From positions 1-13,287 of the forward strand of contig JBCCGR010000073.1 of assembly GCA_039029195.1 (NCBI GenBank): a DNA stretch of 13,287 bases. The letters run 5' to 3'. Source of the DNA: JBCCGR01 sp039029195 (GTDB lineage Bacteria > Pseudomonadota > Alphaproteobacteria > Rhizobiales > Rhizobiaceae). Under the pieces are notes generated by a model that made no database searches, was not told the DNA's origin, and worked only from the letters and a program-made list of their open reading frames with translations. Positions within the stretch are counted from its first letter, which is position 1. Each line of letters starts with the position of its first letter. Positions 1-7,030 of the stretch are shown in pieces. The position numbers were made by a program, and so were the translations under genes.

Positions 1-245
1 GCTGGAACATAATCGAGTTGTTCACCCGGCGTGTTGTCGAGATCGATGGAATCGATAGATTTCGGCGCTGCCTTTGAGCGCAATTCCACGCGCGCAATCA
101 GATCATTTTTCCAGTGAAGGCGCTGCACCTGCCATGATCCCAGGGCGCAAAGAACCACAAACCCCATAACAATTGAGACAGGCAGCACCAAGCGCTTGAT
201 ACCCGAGAGGCCTCGCGAAGGCCTTACTTGATCTCCAATGCTCAT
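1..245 (-). CDS. SURF1 family cytochrome c oxidase assembly protein (N-terminal part)
   Basis: The gene is cut by the left window edge; 81 codons are visible. SURF1 proteins (Shy1 in yeast) are inner-membrane factors that help insert heme a into subunit I of aa3 oxidases. The visible part has a short charged start, a hydrophobic helix at about residues 19-37, and then the family hallmark LGSWQVQRLHWKNDLI at about 36-51, where W, Q, R and the following WK are typical of SURF1. The ATG at 245-243 overlaps the stop of the upstream DUF983 gene as ATGA, so the two are probably translationally coupled. As the last visible gene of the oxidase operon, its position fits the usual rhizobial order. The C-terminal helix and most of the periplasmic domain lie outside the window. 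Confidence 0.88.
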   Translation of the reverse strand, partial: MSIGDQVRPSRGLSGIKRLVLPVSIVMGFVVLCALGSWQVQRLHWKNDLIARVELRSKAAPKSIDSIDLDNTPGEQLDYVP

Positions 246-628
246 GCCTCGTCCTGTCCAACCAACCGGCCTTCGGCTGCGTTGTGCTGATACTGCAAGA
301 CAATCAGAACGCCTTTGATTGCCCGTGTAACGGCAATGCCAAGCACCAGAATGACCGGAATCCAGATGACCATATGCATCCACCAGGGAGGCCCGAACGA
401 GAATTCAACAATGAGTGCCAGACCTAGAACCACAAAGCCCAGTAGCATGATGACGAACACTGTCGGCCCGTCCCCTGCATCAATGAACTCGTAATCGAGC
501 AAACAGGCATTGCAGCGCTTCGCGGGCTGCAACATGCCGTCGAACAATCGACCTTGCCCACATCTTGGACAACGGCCCTTTATACCTGTTGATATGGGGG
601 GAACCGGAGGAAATTGCGGGTCATGCAT
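242..628 (-). CDS. DUF983 zinc-ribbon membrane protein of the cox operon
   Basis: This is a 128-residue protein of the DUF983 family, found in many alphaproteobacterial cox operons; its biochemical role is not established. Residues 20-42 hold two CxxC pairs (C20, C23, C39, C42) that look like a zinc ribbon or copper/metal site. A conserved DAGDGPTVF segment follows, then two hydrophobic helices (about 57-77 and 86-107) and a short polar tail. The reading frame stays open upstream to 703, but that extension would run through a strong hairpin (684-715) and has no family-like sequence. The ATG at 628 has an AAGAGGA ribosome-binding sequence about 10 nt upstream and begins in the family-typical place. 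The stop overlaps the SURF1 start as ATGA. Its location between coxC and SURF1 suggests a role in oxidase assembly or metal supply; this is inferred from context only. Confidence 0.85.
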   Translation of the reverse strand: MHDPQFPPVPPISTGIKGRCPRCGQGRLFDGMLQPAKRCNACLLDYEFIDAGDGPTVFVIMLLGFVVLGLALIVEFSFGPPWWMHMVIWIPVILVLGIAVTRAIKGVLIVLQYQHNAAEGRLVGQDEA

Positions 629-683
629 TCTGGGAGCATCCTCTTGGATCGCCCGCTTTTCATGGCAATGTGTGCCGGAAACA

Positions 684-715
684 ATTCCGGCCAACTCGTG
701 CAAGCTGGCCGGAAT
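684..715 (-). terminator. Intercistronic hairpin between coxC and the DUF983 gene
   Basis: ATTCCGGCCA at 684-693 and TGGCCGGAAT at 706-715 form a perfect 10-bp inverted repeat with a 12-nt loop. It lies about 10 bp after the coxC stop, read on the minus strand. Only a short U-rich stretch (TTGTTT) follows on that strand, so it may be a weak or partial terminator, or an mRNA-stabilising hairpin, rather than a full stop. It would separate the three structural subunits and their chaperones from the last two assembly genes. The hairpin is visible in the sequence; its effect is inferred. Confidence 0.45.
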
Positions 716-724
716 GAATTGCGT

Positions 725-1603
725 TTAGTGGTGGGCGATGGGAGCGCCTGCCGATGCCCAGATGTAGACAGCGAAGAACAGGAACAACCAGACAACGTCC
801 ACAAAGTGCCAGTACCAGGCAGCCGCTTCGAACCCAAAGTGCTGCTTGGATGTGAAGTGACCTTTGAGGGCCCGGATCAGGCAGACGATCAAAAAGATCG
901 TTCCGATCAGAACGTGGAAACCGTGAAAGCCAGTCGCCATGAAGAAGGTTGACCCATAGATCGAACCGGCAAACGCGAATGGTGCAACTGCATATTCATA
1001 GGCCTGCACGGCGGTGAAGATGACACCAAGTGCCACCGTCAGGATGAGGCCCCATTTCAGGCCCTGCCGGTCATCGTGCAGCAGTGCGTGGTGCGCCCAA
1101 GTTACCGTTGTACCGGAAAGCAGCAACGTCACAGTGTTGAACAGTGGCAGATGGAGCGGGTCGATGACCTCGATGCCCTGCGGCGGCCAGGTGCCACCAG
1201 TGTGCTCGACACGCGCTGCCTGAACAGCTTCATCAGGGAAAAGACTTGCATCAAAGAACGCCCAGAACCATGCAACGAAGAACATCACCTCAGAGGCGAT
1301 GAACATGATCATGCCATAGCGCAGATGCAGCGAGACCACGCGGGTGTGATGCCCCTCATGGCTTTCCTTCACCGTGTCACTCCACCACGCAAACATGGTG
1401 TAGAGAACGATCAAAAGCCCGATGAAGAACAGCCAGGGCGAGGCAATGTTGATGCCCAGAAGGTTGAGCTCTTCTTCCTTGAGATAGCGCATCCAGCCGA
1501 TGCCGCCAAAAGCCATCAGCAACGCACCGATCGAGCCAATCAACGGCCACGGACTGGGGTCCAGGATGTGATAGTCGTGATTTTTAGCGTGGGCATCAGC
1601 CAT
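725..1603 (-). CDS. coxC: Cytochrome c oxidase subunit III (aa3 type)
   Basis: Subunit III (ctaE/coxC) is the seven-helix core subunit of aa3 cytochrome c oxidase; it carries no redox metal but stabilises the complex and supports proton uptake. At 292 residues it has normal length. Recognisable family segments are the hydrophobic helix with FIASEVMFFVAWFWAFF around the conserved Glu at 105, WPPQGIEVIDP at 139-149, TGFHGFHVLIG at 224-234 and YWHFVDVVWLFLF at 264-276. The start is supported by a GGAGAG ribosome-binding site upstream of the ATG at 1603. It lies 47 bp after ctaG in the oxidase operon and is followed by a hairpin. The protein is complete, with no missing segment noted. Confidence 0.97.
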   Translation of the reverse strand: MADAHAKNHDYHILDPSPWPLIGSIGALLMAFGGIGWMRYLKEEELNLLGINIASPWLFFIGLLIVLYTMFAWWSDTVKESHEGHHTRVVSLHLRYGMIMFIASEVMFFVAWFWAFFDASLFPDEAVQAARVEHTGGTWPPQGIEVIDPLHLPLFNTVTLLLSGTTVTWAHHALLHDDRQGLKWGLILTVALGVIFTAVQAYEYAVAPFAFAGSIYGSTFFMATGFHGFHVLIGTIFLIVCLIRALKGHFTSKQHFGFEAAAWYWHFVDVVWLFLFFAVYIWASAGAPIAHH

Positions 1604-1650
1604 AGCGCTCTCTCCAGTCTTTCGTTTGCCTCATGGCCCGCAGTCCGCGG

Positions 1651-2268
1651 TCAGAGATTATCTTTCAGTTCTTTTTTATTGCCAGATTCGTCCACCGATG
1701 CGAGCGGTCGTTCTGGCGGGTCAGCAGGAAAAAAAGTGTAGGACAGGGTGATCGCTTTCAAATCACCCACCAGTGGATCATTGACGATTTCAGGATCAAC
1801 AAAGAACACCACCGGCATGTCGACACTCTGTCCCGGCTTCAATTCCTGCTCTGTGAAACAAAAGCACTCGATCTTGTTGAAATACTGCCCGGCTGCCTGC
1901 GGTGTCACGTTGAACGTCGAGGTGCCCCAGCTGGCGGTCGTCGAAGAATTTTTGGCCACATAATAGGCCGTGCCTTTTTCGCCCAAGCGAATTTTCACCT
2001 GCCGTTTGGCCGGTCCGAAATCCCAGTCGATGCCGCTGGATGTATTGGCATCAAATCGGACAGTGATGCTCTTGTCGGATATCGGGCCAAGCACGTCCTG
2101 CGCAATCTGAGGCGTGCCGCCATAGCCGGTCACCTGACAAAATATGCGATAGAGCGGAACCGAGGCGTAGGAAAGCCCAAGCATACCGCAAAAGGTGCCC
2201 ACGCAAATGAGCGCAACCGAACCATTGCGGCTCAGCTCACGTCCTGTGATGCGTGACACGATCCCCAT
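1651..2268 (-). CDS. ctaG: Cytochrome c oxidase assembly protein CtaG/Cox11 (CuB chaperone)
   Basis: Cox11/CtaG is a membrane-anchored copper protein that delivers copper to the CuB site in subunit I. The 205-residue product has a short cytoplasmic N-terminus, one transmembrane helix at about 17-39 and a periplasmic immunoglobulin-like domain. Expected copper-related residues are present: C44 in the segment RIFCQVTG just after the helix, and the paired cysteines C135 and C137 in the segment ECFCFTEQ. The family segment MPVVFFVDPEI follows at 151-161. The ATG lies only 2 nt after the stop of the upstream 49-residue gene and has no clear ribosome-binding site of its own, so translational coupling is likely. 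This is the Cox11-type CtaG, not the unrelated Bacillus CtaG. Confidence 0.96.
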   Translation of the reverse strand: MGIVSRITGRELSRNGSVALICVGTFCGMLGLSYASVPLYRIFCQVTGYGGTPQIAQDVLGPISDKSITVRFDANTSSGIDWDFGPAKRQVKIRLGEKGTAYYVAKNSSTTASWGTSTFNVTPQAAGQYFNKIECFCFTEQELKPGQSVDMPVVFFVDPEIVNDPLVGDLKAITLSYTFFPADPPERPLASVDESGNKKELKDNL

Positions 2269-2270
2269 CG

Positions 2271-2420
2271 TCAGAACGACCTGTCAAGAATGGCCGGGCC
2301 AAACTTGGCCCAGGTGGCAATGTAGAACAGGACCACAAGCGCACCACAAATCAGACCAATTGCGATGTTGCGGCTGCGGCGTGCTTTTGCTTGCTGCTCG
2401 GTGAGTTGTACCGTTTCCAT
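2271..2420 (-). CDS. Small one-helix cox operon protein (CoxF-like)
   Basis: This 49-residue gene sits between ctaB and ctaG, where rhizobial cox operons carry a short protein often called CoxF or left hypothetical. The N-terminal 18 residues are polar and basic (TEQQAKARRSRN), followed by one hydrophobic helix at about 19-38 and a short WAKFGPAILDRSF tail. The chosen ATG at 2420 has GGAGG five bases upstream. An in-frame ATG at 2441, seven codons earlier, overlaps the ctaB stop as TGATG and is an alternative coupled start giving 56 residues. The stop is 2 nt before the ctaG ATG. The orientation N-in with a short periplasmic tail follows from the basic N-terminus. A role in oxidase assembly is inferred from position only. 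Confidence 0.8.
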   Translation of the reverse strand: METVQLTEQQAKARRSRNIAIGLICGALVVLFYIATWAKFGPAILDRSF

Positions 2421-2440
2421 CTGGTCCTCCGGATCCGCCA

Positions 2441-3385
2441 TCAAGCCAGCACGGGAATTAAAGCTGAAACCACGTGCTCACCAAGCAGGATTGCAAACAG
2501 GGCGAACAGATAGGCAATCGAATAGGCAAAGAGTTTTTTGGCAGCCCTGTATTCGGGATCAGCGTCGCCAACCTTCCATAGGCGATAGGCCAGAGCCACA
2601 AAGCCAAGACCAAGACCCAATGAGACTACACCGTAGGTCAAACCGCCAAAGCCCAACACGAAAGGCAGGCAGCCGATTGGTGCCATCAGCAGCGAATAGA
2701 CCAGAATTTGGGTTCTGGTTGATGCGTCTCCAACGACATTCGGCATCATCGGAATGCCGGCGCGTTCATAGTCATCCCGCTTGAACAGCGCGAGCGCCCA
2801 GAAATGCGGTGGTGTCCACACAAAAATGATCGCAAACAAAACCAGTGGCTCAATGGCCAAAGATCCTGTGACCGCAGCCCACCCAATCACTGGCGGAAAA
2901 GCCCCAGCAGCACCACCGATAACGATGTTCTGAGGTGTCGCGCGCTTCAGCCATACGGTGTAGATCGCGACATAGAAGAAAATGGTGAAGGCCAGCAGTG
3001 CGGCGGCAAGCCAGTTCAACAGAACGCCAAGAACAAGCACTGAAAAGAACGACAGCACCATACCAAAACCAAGCGCGGCATTGGCAGAGACGCGACCAGA
3101 AGGAATGGGTCGCGAACGCGTGCGTGTCATGACAGCGTCGATCTCAGCATCATACCACATGTTGAGCGCGCCAGAGGCCCCTGCCCCGATGGCAATGCAC
3201 AAAATCGCAATGCTGCCGAGTATTGGGTCAATTCCCCCGGGGGCAAGGACCATGCCCACAAGAGCCGTGAACACCACGAGCGACATTACCCGTGGCTTCA
3301 ACAGGGCAAAGAAATCCTTCGGCTCGGCGACCGAAACATCGGCGGCGAACTGTGTGGTTTCAACTTTGTCTGCGACGGTGTTCAA
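2441..3385 (-). CDS. ctaB: Protoheme IX farnesyltransferase (heme O synthase)
   Basis: CtaB/CyoE transfers a farnesyl group from farnesyl diphosphate to the 2-vinyl group of heme b, giving heme O, the precursor of heme a for this oxidase. The 314-residue protein belongs to the UbiA prenyltransferase superfamily with several transmembrane helices. The first Asp-rich motif is NMWYDAEID (N75, D79, D83), followed by MTRTRSRP at 86-93. The second loop is DDYERAGIPMMP at 204-215. KPRVMSL near residue 30 is the usual family opening. It begins 68 bp after coxA and shares one base of its stop with an alternative ATG of the next small gene. No ctaA (heme A synthase) gene is in this window, so heme a synthesis must be completed by a gene elsewhere. 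Confidence 0.97.
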   Translation of the reverse strand: MNTVADKVETTQFAADVSVAEPKDFFALLKPRVMSLVVFTALVGMVLAPGGIDPILGSIAILCIAIGAGASGALNMWYDAEIDAVMTRTRSRPIPSGRVSANAALGFGMVLSFFSVLVLGVLLNWLAAALLAFTIFFYVAIYTVWLKRATPQNIVIGGAAGAFPPVIGWAAVTGSLAIEPLVLFAIIFVWTPPHFWALALFKRDDYERAGIPMMPNVVGDASTRTQILVYSLLMAPIGCLPFVLGFGGLTYGVVSLGLGLGFVALAYRLWKVGDADPEYRAAKKLFAYSIAYLFALFAILLGEHVVSALIPVLA

Positions 3386-3453
3386 CGTTTTAGCCCGGTC
3401 CCTGTTACGTGGCAGGTCGCATCAAGATTAACGCGACCCGAAACTCCGATACA

Positions 3454-5061
3454 TCAGCGAATGCGCGGAAGCTGCTCCCACTGGTGGTAGGGTGGAGGTG
3501 AACTCAAGGTCCACTCCAGCGTATTCGCACCCTCGCCCCAAGGATTGTTGCCTGCAGCACGTTTCGCGCGGAAAGCTTCCCAAATGCAGACCAGGAAGAT
3601 CAGCACGCCGAACGCGGAGATGTACGATCCATAGGATGAGATCGCGTTCCAGCCGGCAAATGCATCTGGATAGTCAGCATAGCGCCGTGGCATGCCAGCA
3701 AGACCAAGGAAATGTTGCGGGAAGAAGACCAGATTCACACCAACGAAGGTTACCCAGAAGTGGGTTTTCGCCAGGAAGGAATTGTAGAGATACCCGGTCA
3801 TTTTCGGGAACCAGTAGTACCAGGCCGCAAAGATCGCGAACACCGCACCAAGTGACAGCACATAGTGGAAGTGAGCCACCACGTAATAAGTGTCGTGGTA
3901 GGCGCGATCGAGACCGGCATTGGCAAGCTGCACGCCCGTCACGCCACCAACGGTGAACAGGAAGATGAAGCCGATTGCCCACAGCATCGGTGTGCGGAAG
4001 GTCATGGAGCCGCCCCACATGGTGGCGATCCATGAGAAGATTTTCACGCCAGTCGGTACCGCGATCACCATCGTTGCGAACACGAAGTAACGCTGCGCGT
4101 TGAGCGACAGACCGACCGTGTACATGTGGTGCGCCCACACGATGAAGCCGACCGCGCCGATTGCAACCATGGCGTAGGCCATACCGATATATCCGAAGAT
4201 CGGTTTGCGCGAGAAGGTGGAGATGATGTGGCTGATGATGCCGAAGCCCGGCAGGATCAGGATGTACACTTCAGGGTGACCGAAGAACCAGAACAGATGC
4301 TGGAACAGGATCGGATCACCACCACCTTCAGGCGTAAAGAATGTCGTTCCGAAGTTTCTGTCTGTCAGCAGCATGGTGATGCCACCAGCAAGAACCGGCA
4401 GAGACAGAAGCAGCAGGAAGGCTGTGATCAACACCGACCAGGCGAACAGCGGCATTTTGTGAAGCGTCATGCCCGGTGCACGCATGTTGAAGATCGTGGT
4501 GATGAAGTTGATCGCGCCAAGAATGGACGACGCACCAGCGATGTGAAGCGCCAGAATGGCGAAGTCGACAGCAGGACCGGGCGCTCCGGTGGTCGAAAGC
4601 GGCGGATAAATGGTCCAACCGCCGCCAACACCAACACCACCGGCAGGACCTGGCATGAACATCGATGTCACAAGCAGGATCAGCGCAGGTGGCAGAAGCC
4701 AGAACGAAATGTTGTTCATGCGTGGGAACGCCATGTCTGGCGCGCCGATCATGATCGGCACCATCCAGTTGGCAAAACCACCAATCAATGCCGGCATCAC
4801 CATGAAGAAGATCATGATCAGACCATGAGCCGTGGTGAACACGTTGAAAGTATGAGGATCGGCAAACCACTGCATGCCGGGTTCCTGCAACTCCATCCGC
4901 ATGGCGACCGACAGGGCGCCCCCGATGATGCCGGAAATGATGGCAAAGCCCAGATAAAGCGTGCCTATGTCCTTGTGGTTGGTCGAATAGAACCAACGCT
5001 TGAAGAAGGTCGGCTTGTGCTCATCGTGATATGTGGAATCCGCAGACATATAATCACCCAT
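3454..5061 (-). CDS. coxA: Cytochrome c oxidase subunit I (aa3 type)
   Basis: CoxA (ctaD) is the catalytic subunit that reduces oxygen at the heme a3-CuB centre and pumps protons. The 535-residue sequence has the twelve-helix pattern. Metal ligands are all present: H79 and H399 for heme a, H397 for heme a3, and H262, H311 and H312 for CuB, with Y266 as the cross-linked tyrosine in GHPEVY. The D-channel residues D109 and E264 and the K-channel lysine K340 are also present, so this is an A1-type heme-copper oxidase with intact proton paths. The offset from Paracoccus denitrificans numbering is a constant 14-15. The ATG at 5061 is used here; a second in-frame ATG at 5049 (MSADSTYH) with GGGTG upstream is nearly as likely. 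It follows coxB by 29 bp. Confidence 0.98.
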   Translation of the reverse strand: MGDYMSADSTYHDEHKPTFFKRWFYSTNHKDIGTLYLGFAIISGIIGGALSVAMRMELQEPGMQWFADPHTFNVFTTAHGLIMIFFMVMPALIGGFANWMVPIMIGAPDMAFPRMNNISFWLLPPALILLVTSMFMPGPAGGVGVGGGWTIYPPLSTTGAPGPAVDFAILALHIAGASSILGAINFITTIFNMRAPGMTLHKMPLFAWSVLITAFLLLLSLPVLAGGITMLLTDRNFGTTFFTPEGGGDPILFQHLFWFFGHPEVYILILPGFGIISHIISTFSRKPIFGYIGMAYAMVAIGAVGFIVWAHHMYTVGLSLNAQRYFVFATMVIAVPTGVKIFSWIATMWGGSMTFRTPMLWAIGFIFLFTVGGVTGVQLANAGLDRAYHDTYYVVAHFHYVLSLGAVFAIFAAWYYWFPKMTGYLYNSFLAKTHFWVTFVGVNLVFFPQHFLGLAGMPRRYADYPDAFAGWNAISSYGSYISAFGVLIFLVCIWEAFRAKRAAGNNPWGEGANTLEWTLSSPPPYHQWEQLPRIR

Positions 5062-5090
5062 CCAAATTCAGTTCGGCGCGCGGGGGCGGC

Positions 5091-6008
5091 CTATTTCTGA
5101 GCCGCCGCTAGGCGAAGTTTCTTGTTGCGCTCTTCAACCGATGCCATCAGCGCCTTGTTGGCAACATCAAGATCATCGACAGCGGCTGTTTTCCAGGCAT
5201 CAAACTGCTCTTGCGAAACCACCCGAATACCCAGGGGCATGAAAGCGTGGTCCTTGCCGCACAGTTCTGAACACTGGCCATAGAACAGTCCCTCGCGCTC
5301 AGCCAGGAACCATGCTTCGTTAATACGACCGGGAACCGCATCGGTTTTCAATCCAAATGCCGGCATGGCGAAATTGTGAATCACGTCCGCGCCAGTGACT
5401 AGAACGCGGATCACCTTGCCAACCGGAACAACAAGCTCATTGTCGACGGCGAGAAGCCGGGGGTATTTTGCAAGATCGGTCTTGCCATACTCTTCACGTT
5501 CAGCCTTCGCTTCTGCCTTGGAAGCTTCGGTTCCGTCATCGCGGCCGATCAGAACGGAGTCGAATGAAATCTCGCTGCCGTCCTGATATTCATAGCCCCA
5601 GTACCACTGATAACCTGTCGCCTTGACTGTGAGGGCTGGCTCTTCCGGCGGAGAATATTGCGCCGTCAGGAGCTGAAATGACGGGATCGCCAGTCCAACC
5701 AGAATAACCACCGGACCCAGCGTCCAGATGACTTCGATCAGGGAATTGTGGCTGGTTTTGCTCGGTACAGGATTGTTTTTCGCACTGAAGCGCACGCAGA
5801 CGTAGATGAGCAGCGCCAAAACAAACAGTGTGATGATGCCAATGAGCCACATTGTACCGGCATTAAAACTCTCAATCCGGCGCATGATTTCTGAATTCGC
5901 CGGCTGGTGCCACATCTGATAGTCGGTCAACGCGGTTTCCTGCGCCATGGCAAAGCCACTAGCTAGCGAAAACGGGACAGCCATCAATGCCAAACCAAAT
6001 TTCTTCAC
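5091..6008 (-). CDS. coxB: Cytochrome c oxidase subunit II (CuA subunit)
   Basis: CoxB (ctaC) takes electrons from cytochrome c at its binuclear CuA centre and passes them to subunit I. The 305-residue precursor has a signal peptide with likely cleavage after AMA at about residue 22, two transmembrane helices (about 52-73 and 93-114), the aromatic electron-entry segment GYQWYWGYEY at 132-141, and a cupredoxin domain. CuA ligands are complete: H211, C246, E248, C250, H254 and M257. Between the aromatic strand and the ligand region there is a charged loop (about 154-182, rich in Glu, Ala and Lys) that is longer than in Paracoccus. The start codon is GTG at 6008, with GAGGAG eight bases upstream. 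It is the first gene of the oxidase operon; the promoter should be in the 339-bp spacer to its right. Confidence 0.97.
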   Translation of the reverse strand: MKKFGLALMAVPFSLASGFAMAQETALTDYQMWHQPANSEIMRRIESFNAGTMWLIGIITLFVLALLIYVCVRFSAKNNPVPSKTSHNSLIEVIWTLGPVVILVGLAIPSFQLLTAQYSPPEEPALTVKATGYQWYWGYEYQDGSEISFDSVLIGRDDGTEASKAEAKAEREEYGKTDLAKYPRLLAVDNELVVPVGKVIRVLVTGADVIHNFAMPAFGLKTDAVPGRINEAWFLAEREGLFYGQCSELCGKDHAFMPLGIRVVSQEQFDAWKTAAVDDLDVANKALMASVEERNKKLRLAAAQK

Positions 6009-6347
6009 ACCCGGATCTCCTCAAGTCAGACCAGTGCCGGGCTCTCATTGCCATCTGGATTGAAGTTGCCGCCACCTATTTGGAGCAGGCACAGCCAAGC
6101 CAGACACGCCCGGGGGGTATCTTTTAATAGTGCAGATGTGAACCACAATGCGCTGCCCGCCGCAACCAGTCTGCACCTCAAATTCATGCGGCATTTTTGC
6201 GTTTTGCATTGCTTCCGCGATTGACGGGCAGTTTTCGCCGCACCAAAGCCGCAATTTGGTTCCAGGCGGGCCTGCCACAGGTTCAATCTATCTCACGTTC
6301 CCACGTGATATGATTGCAATCTGATCCACGATCTTAAATGGTACGGC
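6009..6347. other. Divergent spacer between coxB and the IalB-like gene
   Basis: This 339-bp stretch separates two divergently read genes and should hold the promoter of the cox operon on the minus strand and that of the IalB-like gene on the plus strand. I could not fix a convincing -35/-10 pair for either. A perfect 6-4-6 inverted repeat is at 6293-6308. A 77-codon minus-strand frame (6045-6278, GTG start, no ribosome-binding site) is open here; it is described as a finding and not called as a gene. Confidence 0.5.
6293..6308. promoter_or_regulatory. Inverted repeat TCACGT-tccc-ACGTGA, possible operator
   Basis: TCACGT at 6293-6298 and ACGTGA at 6303-6308 are perfect reverse complements separated by 4 bp. 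The site is about 40 bp upstream of the first possible IalB-like start (6348) and 285 bp upstream of coxB. Its length and symmetry suit a dimeric helix-turn-helix regulator, but no regulator is encoded nearby. It could also occur by chance. Confidence 0.3.
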
Positions 6348-6875
6348 ATGCGATTCGATCTAATTAACCGGCCCGCGATGCGAACTCTCAGCCTGATTCT
6401 CAGCGCCTTTTTTACCCTGTCTGCTCTTGCCGCGCAGGCCCAGGAAAACAAAGGTCCAAAGGGTGAATATGGCTTCTGGAAGGTGATCTGCGACACACCT
6501 CCAGGTGCGTCCAGCGAACAATGCGCGCTGATGCAAAACGTTCTTGCCGCAGACCGCGAAGATGTGGGCCTGTCCGTTGTTGTTTTGAAAACAGCCGACA
6601 AGAAGGCGCGCATCTTGCGCGTTCTTGCGCCGCTCGGCGTGCTCATTCCGCACGGTCTTGGTCTGAATGTCGATGGAAAGAACATTGGCCGCGCCAACTT
6701 TGTTCGTTGCATGCCCGACGGGTGTTACGCCGAAGTCATTCTTGAAGAACAGCTTCTGAACACGCTGAAGAACGGCAAAACGGCAACCTTTTTCGTCTTC
6801 AACACGCCAGAAGAAGGCATTGGCATTCCAATTGAACTCAAGGGGTTCGGAGACGGCTTTGCCAAGCTGCCGTGA
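6348..6875 (+). CDS. Invasion-associated locus B (IalB) family periplasmic protein
   Basis: The product is a small secreted protein of the IalB family, named after a Bartonella protein linked to erythrocyte invasion but widespread in free-living alphaproteobacteria, where the function is unclear. The 175-residue frame has a signal peptide (RTLSLILSAFFTLSALAAQAQ, cleavage near residue 32). The mature part starts with a GFWKVICD segment (W44, C48) and has four cysteines typical of the family: C48, C59, C121 and C126, the last two in FVRCMPDGCYAEV. They probably form two disulfides in the periplasm. A second ATG at 6378 (MRTLSLIL) would give a 165-residue protein with a more usual signal peptide; neither start has a clear ribosome-binding site. 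The gene stands alone, divergent from the cox operon. A link to pathogenicity should not be assumed. Confidence 0.88.
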   Translation: MRFDLINRPAMRTLSLILSAFFTLSALAAQAQENKGPKGEYGFWKVICDTPPGASSEQCALMQNVLAADREDVGLSVVVLKTADKKARILRVLAPLGVLIPHGLGLNVDGKNIGRANFVRCMPDGCYAEVILEEQLLNTLKNGKTATFFVFNTPEEGIGIPIELKGFGDGFAKLP

Positions 6876-7030
6876 ATTGCGCCTGCAACATTGGCTCGGC
6901 GCTTCTTTAGAATTGCTATAAATTACAGCACTTTATCGCGATTTTGTCGCACTGCGATTCATCAGGTTCTAACTTAAAATTAAGGATCGGCTCCTAATCA
7001 TCGGGCACCTCTTTGTGTGGAGCCTTTCCG

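Noticed and set aside
628..703. Upstream extension of the DUF983 gene to position 703
   Set aside because: It crosses the coxC-distal hairpin and lacks DUF983-like sequence; the ATG at 628 has a ribosome-binding site and suits the family.
4126..5100. A 324-codon plus-strand open frame opposite coxA
   Set aside because: It is opposite a gene with all catalytic residues intact, and the product is rich in Arg, His and Asp with no family likeness.
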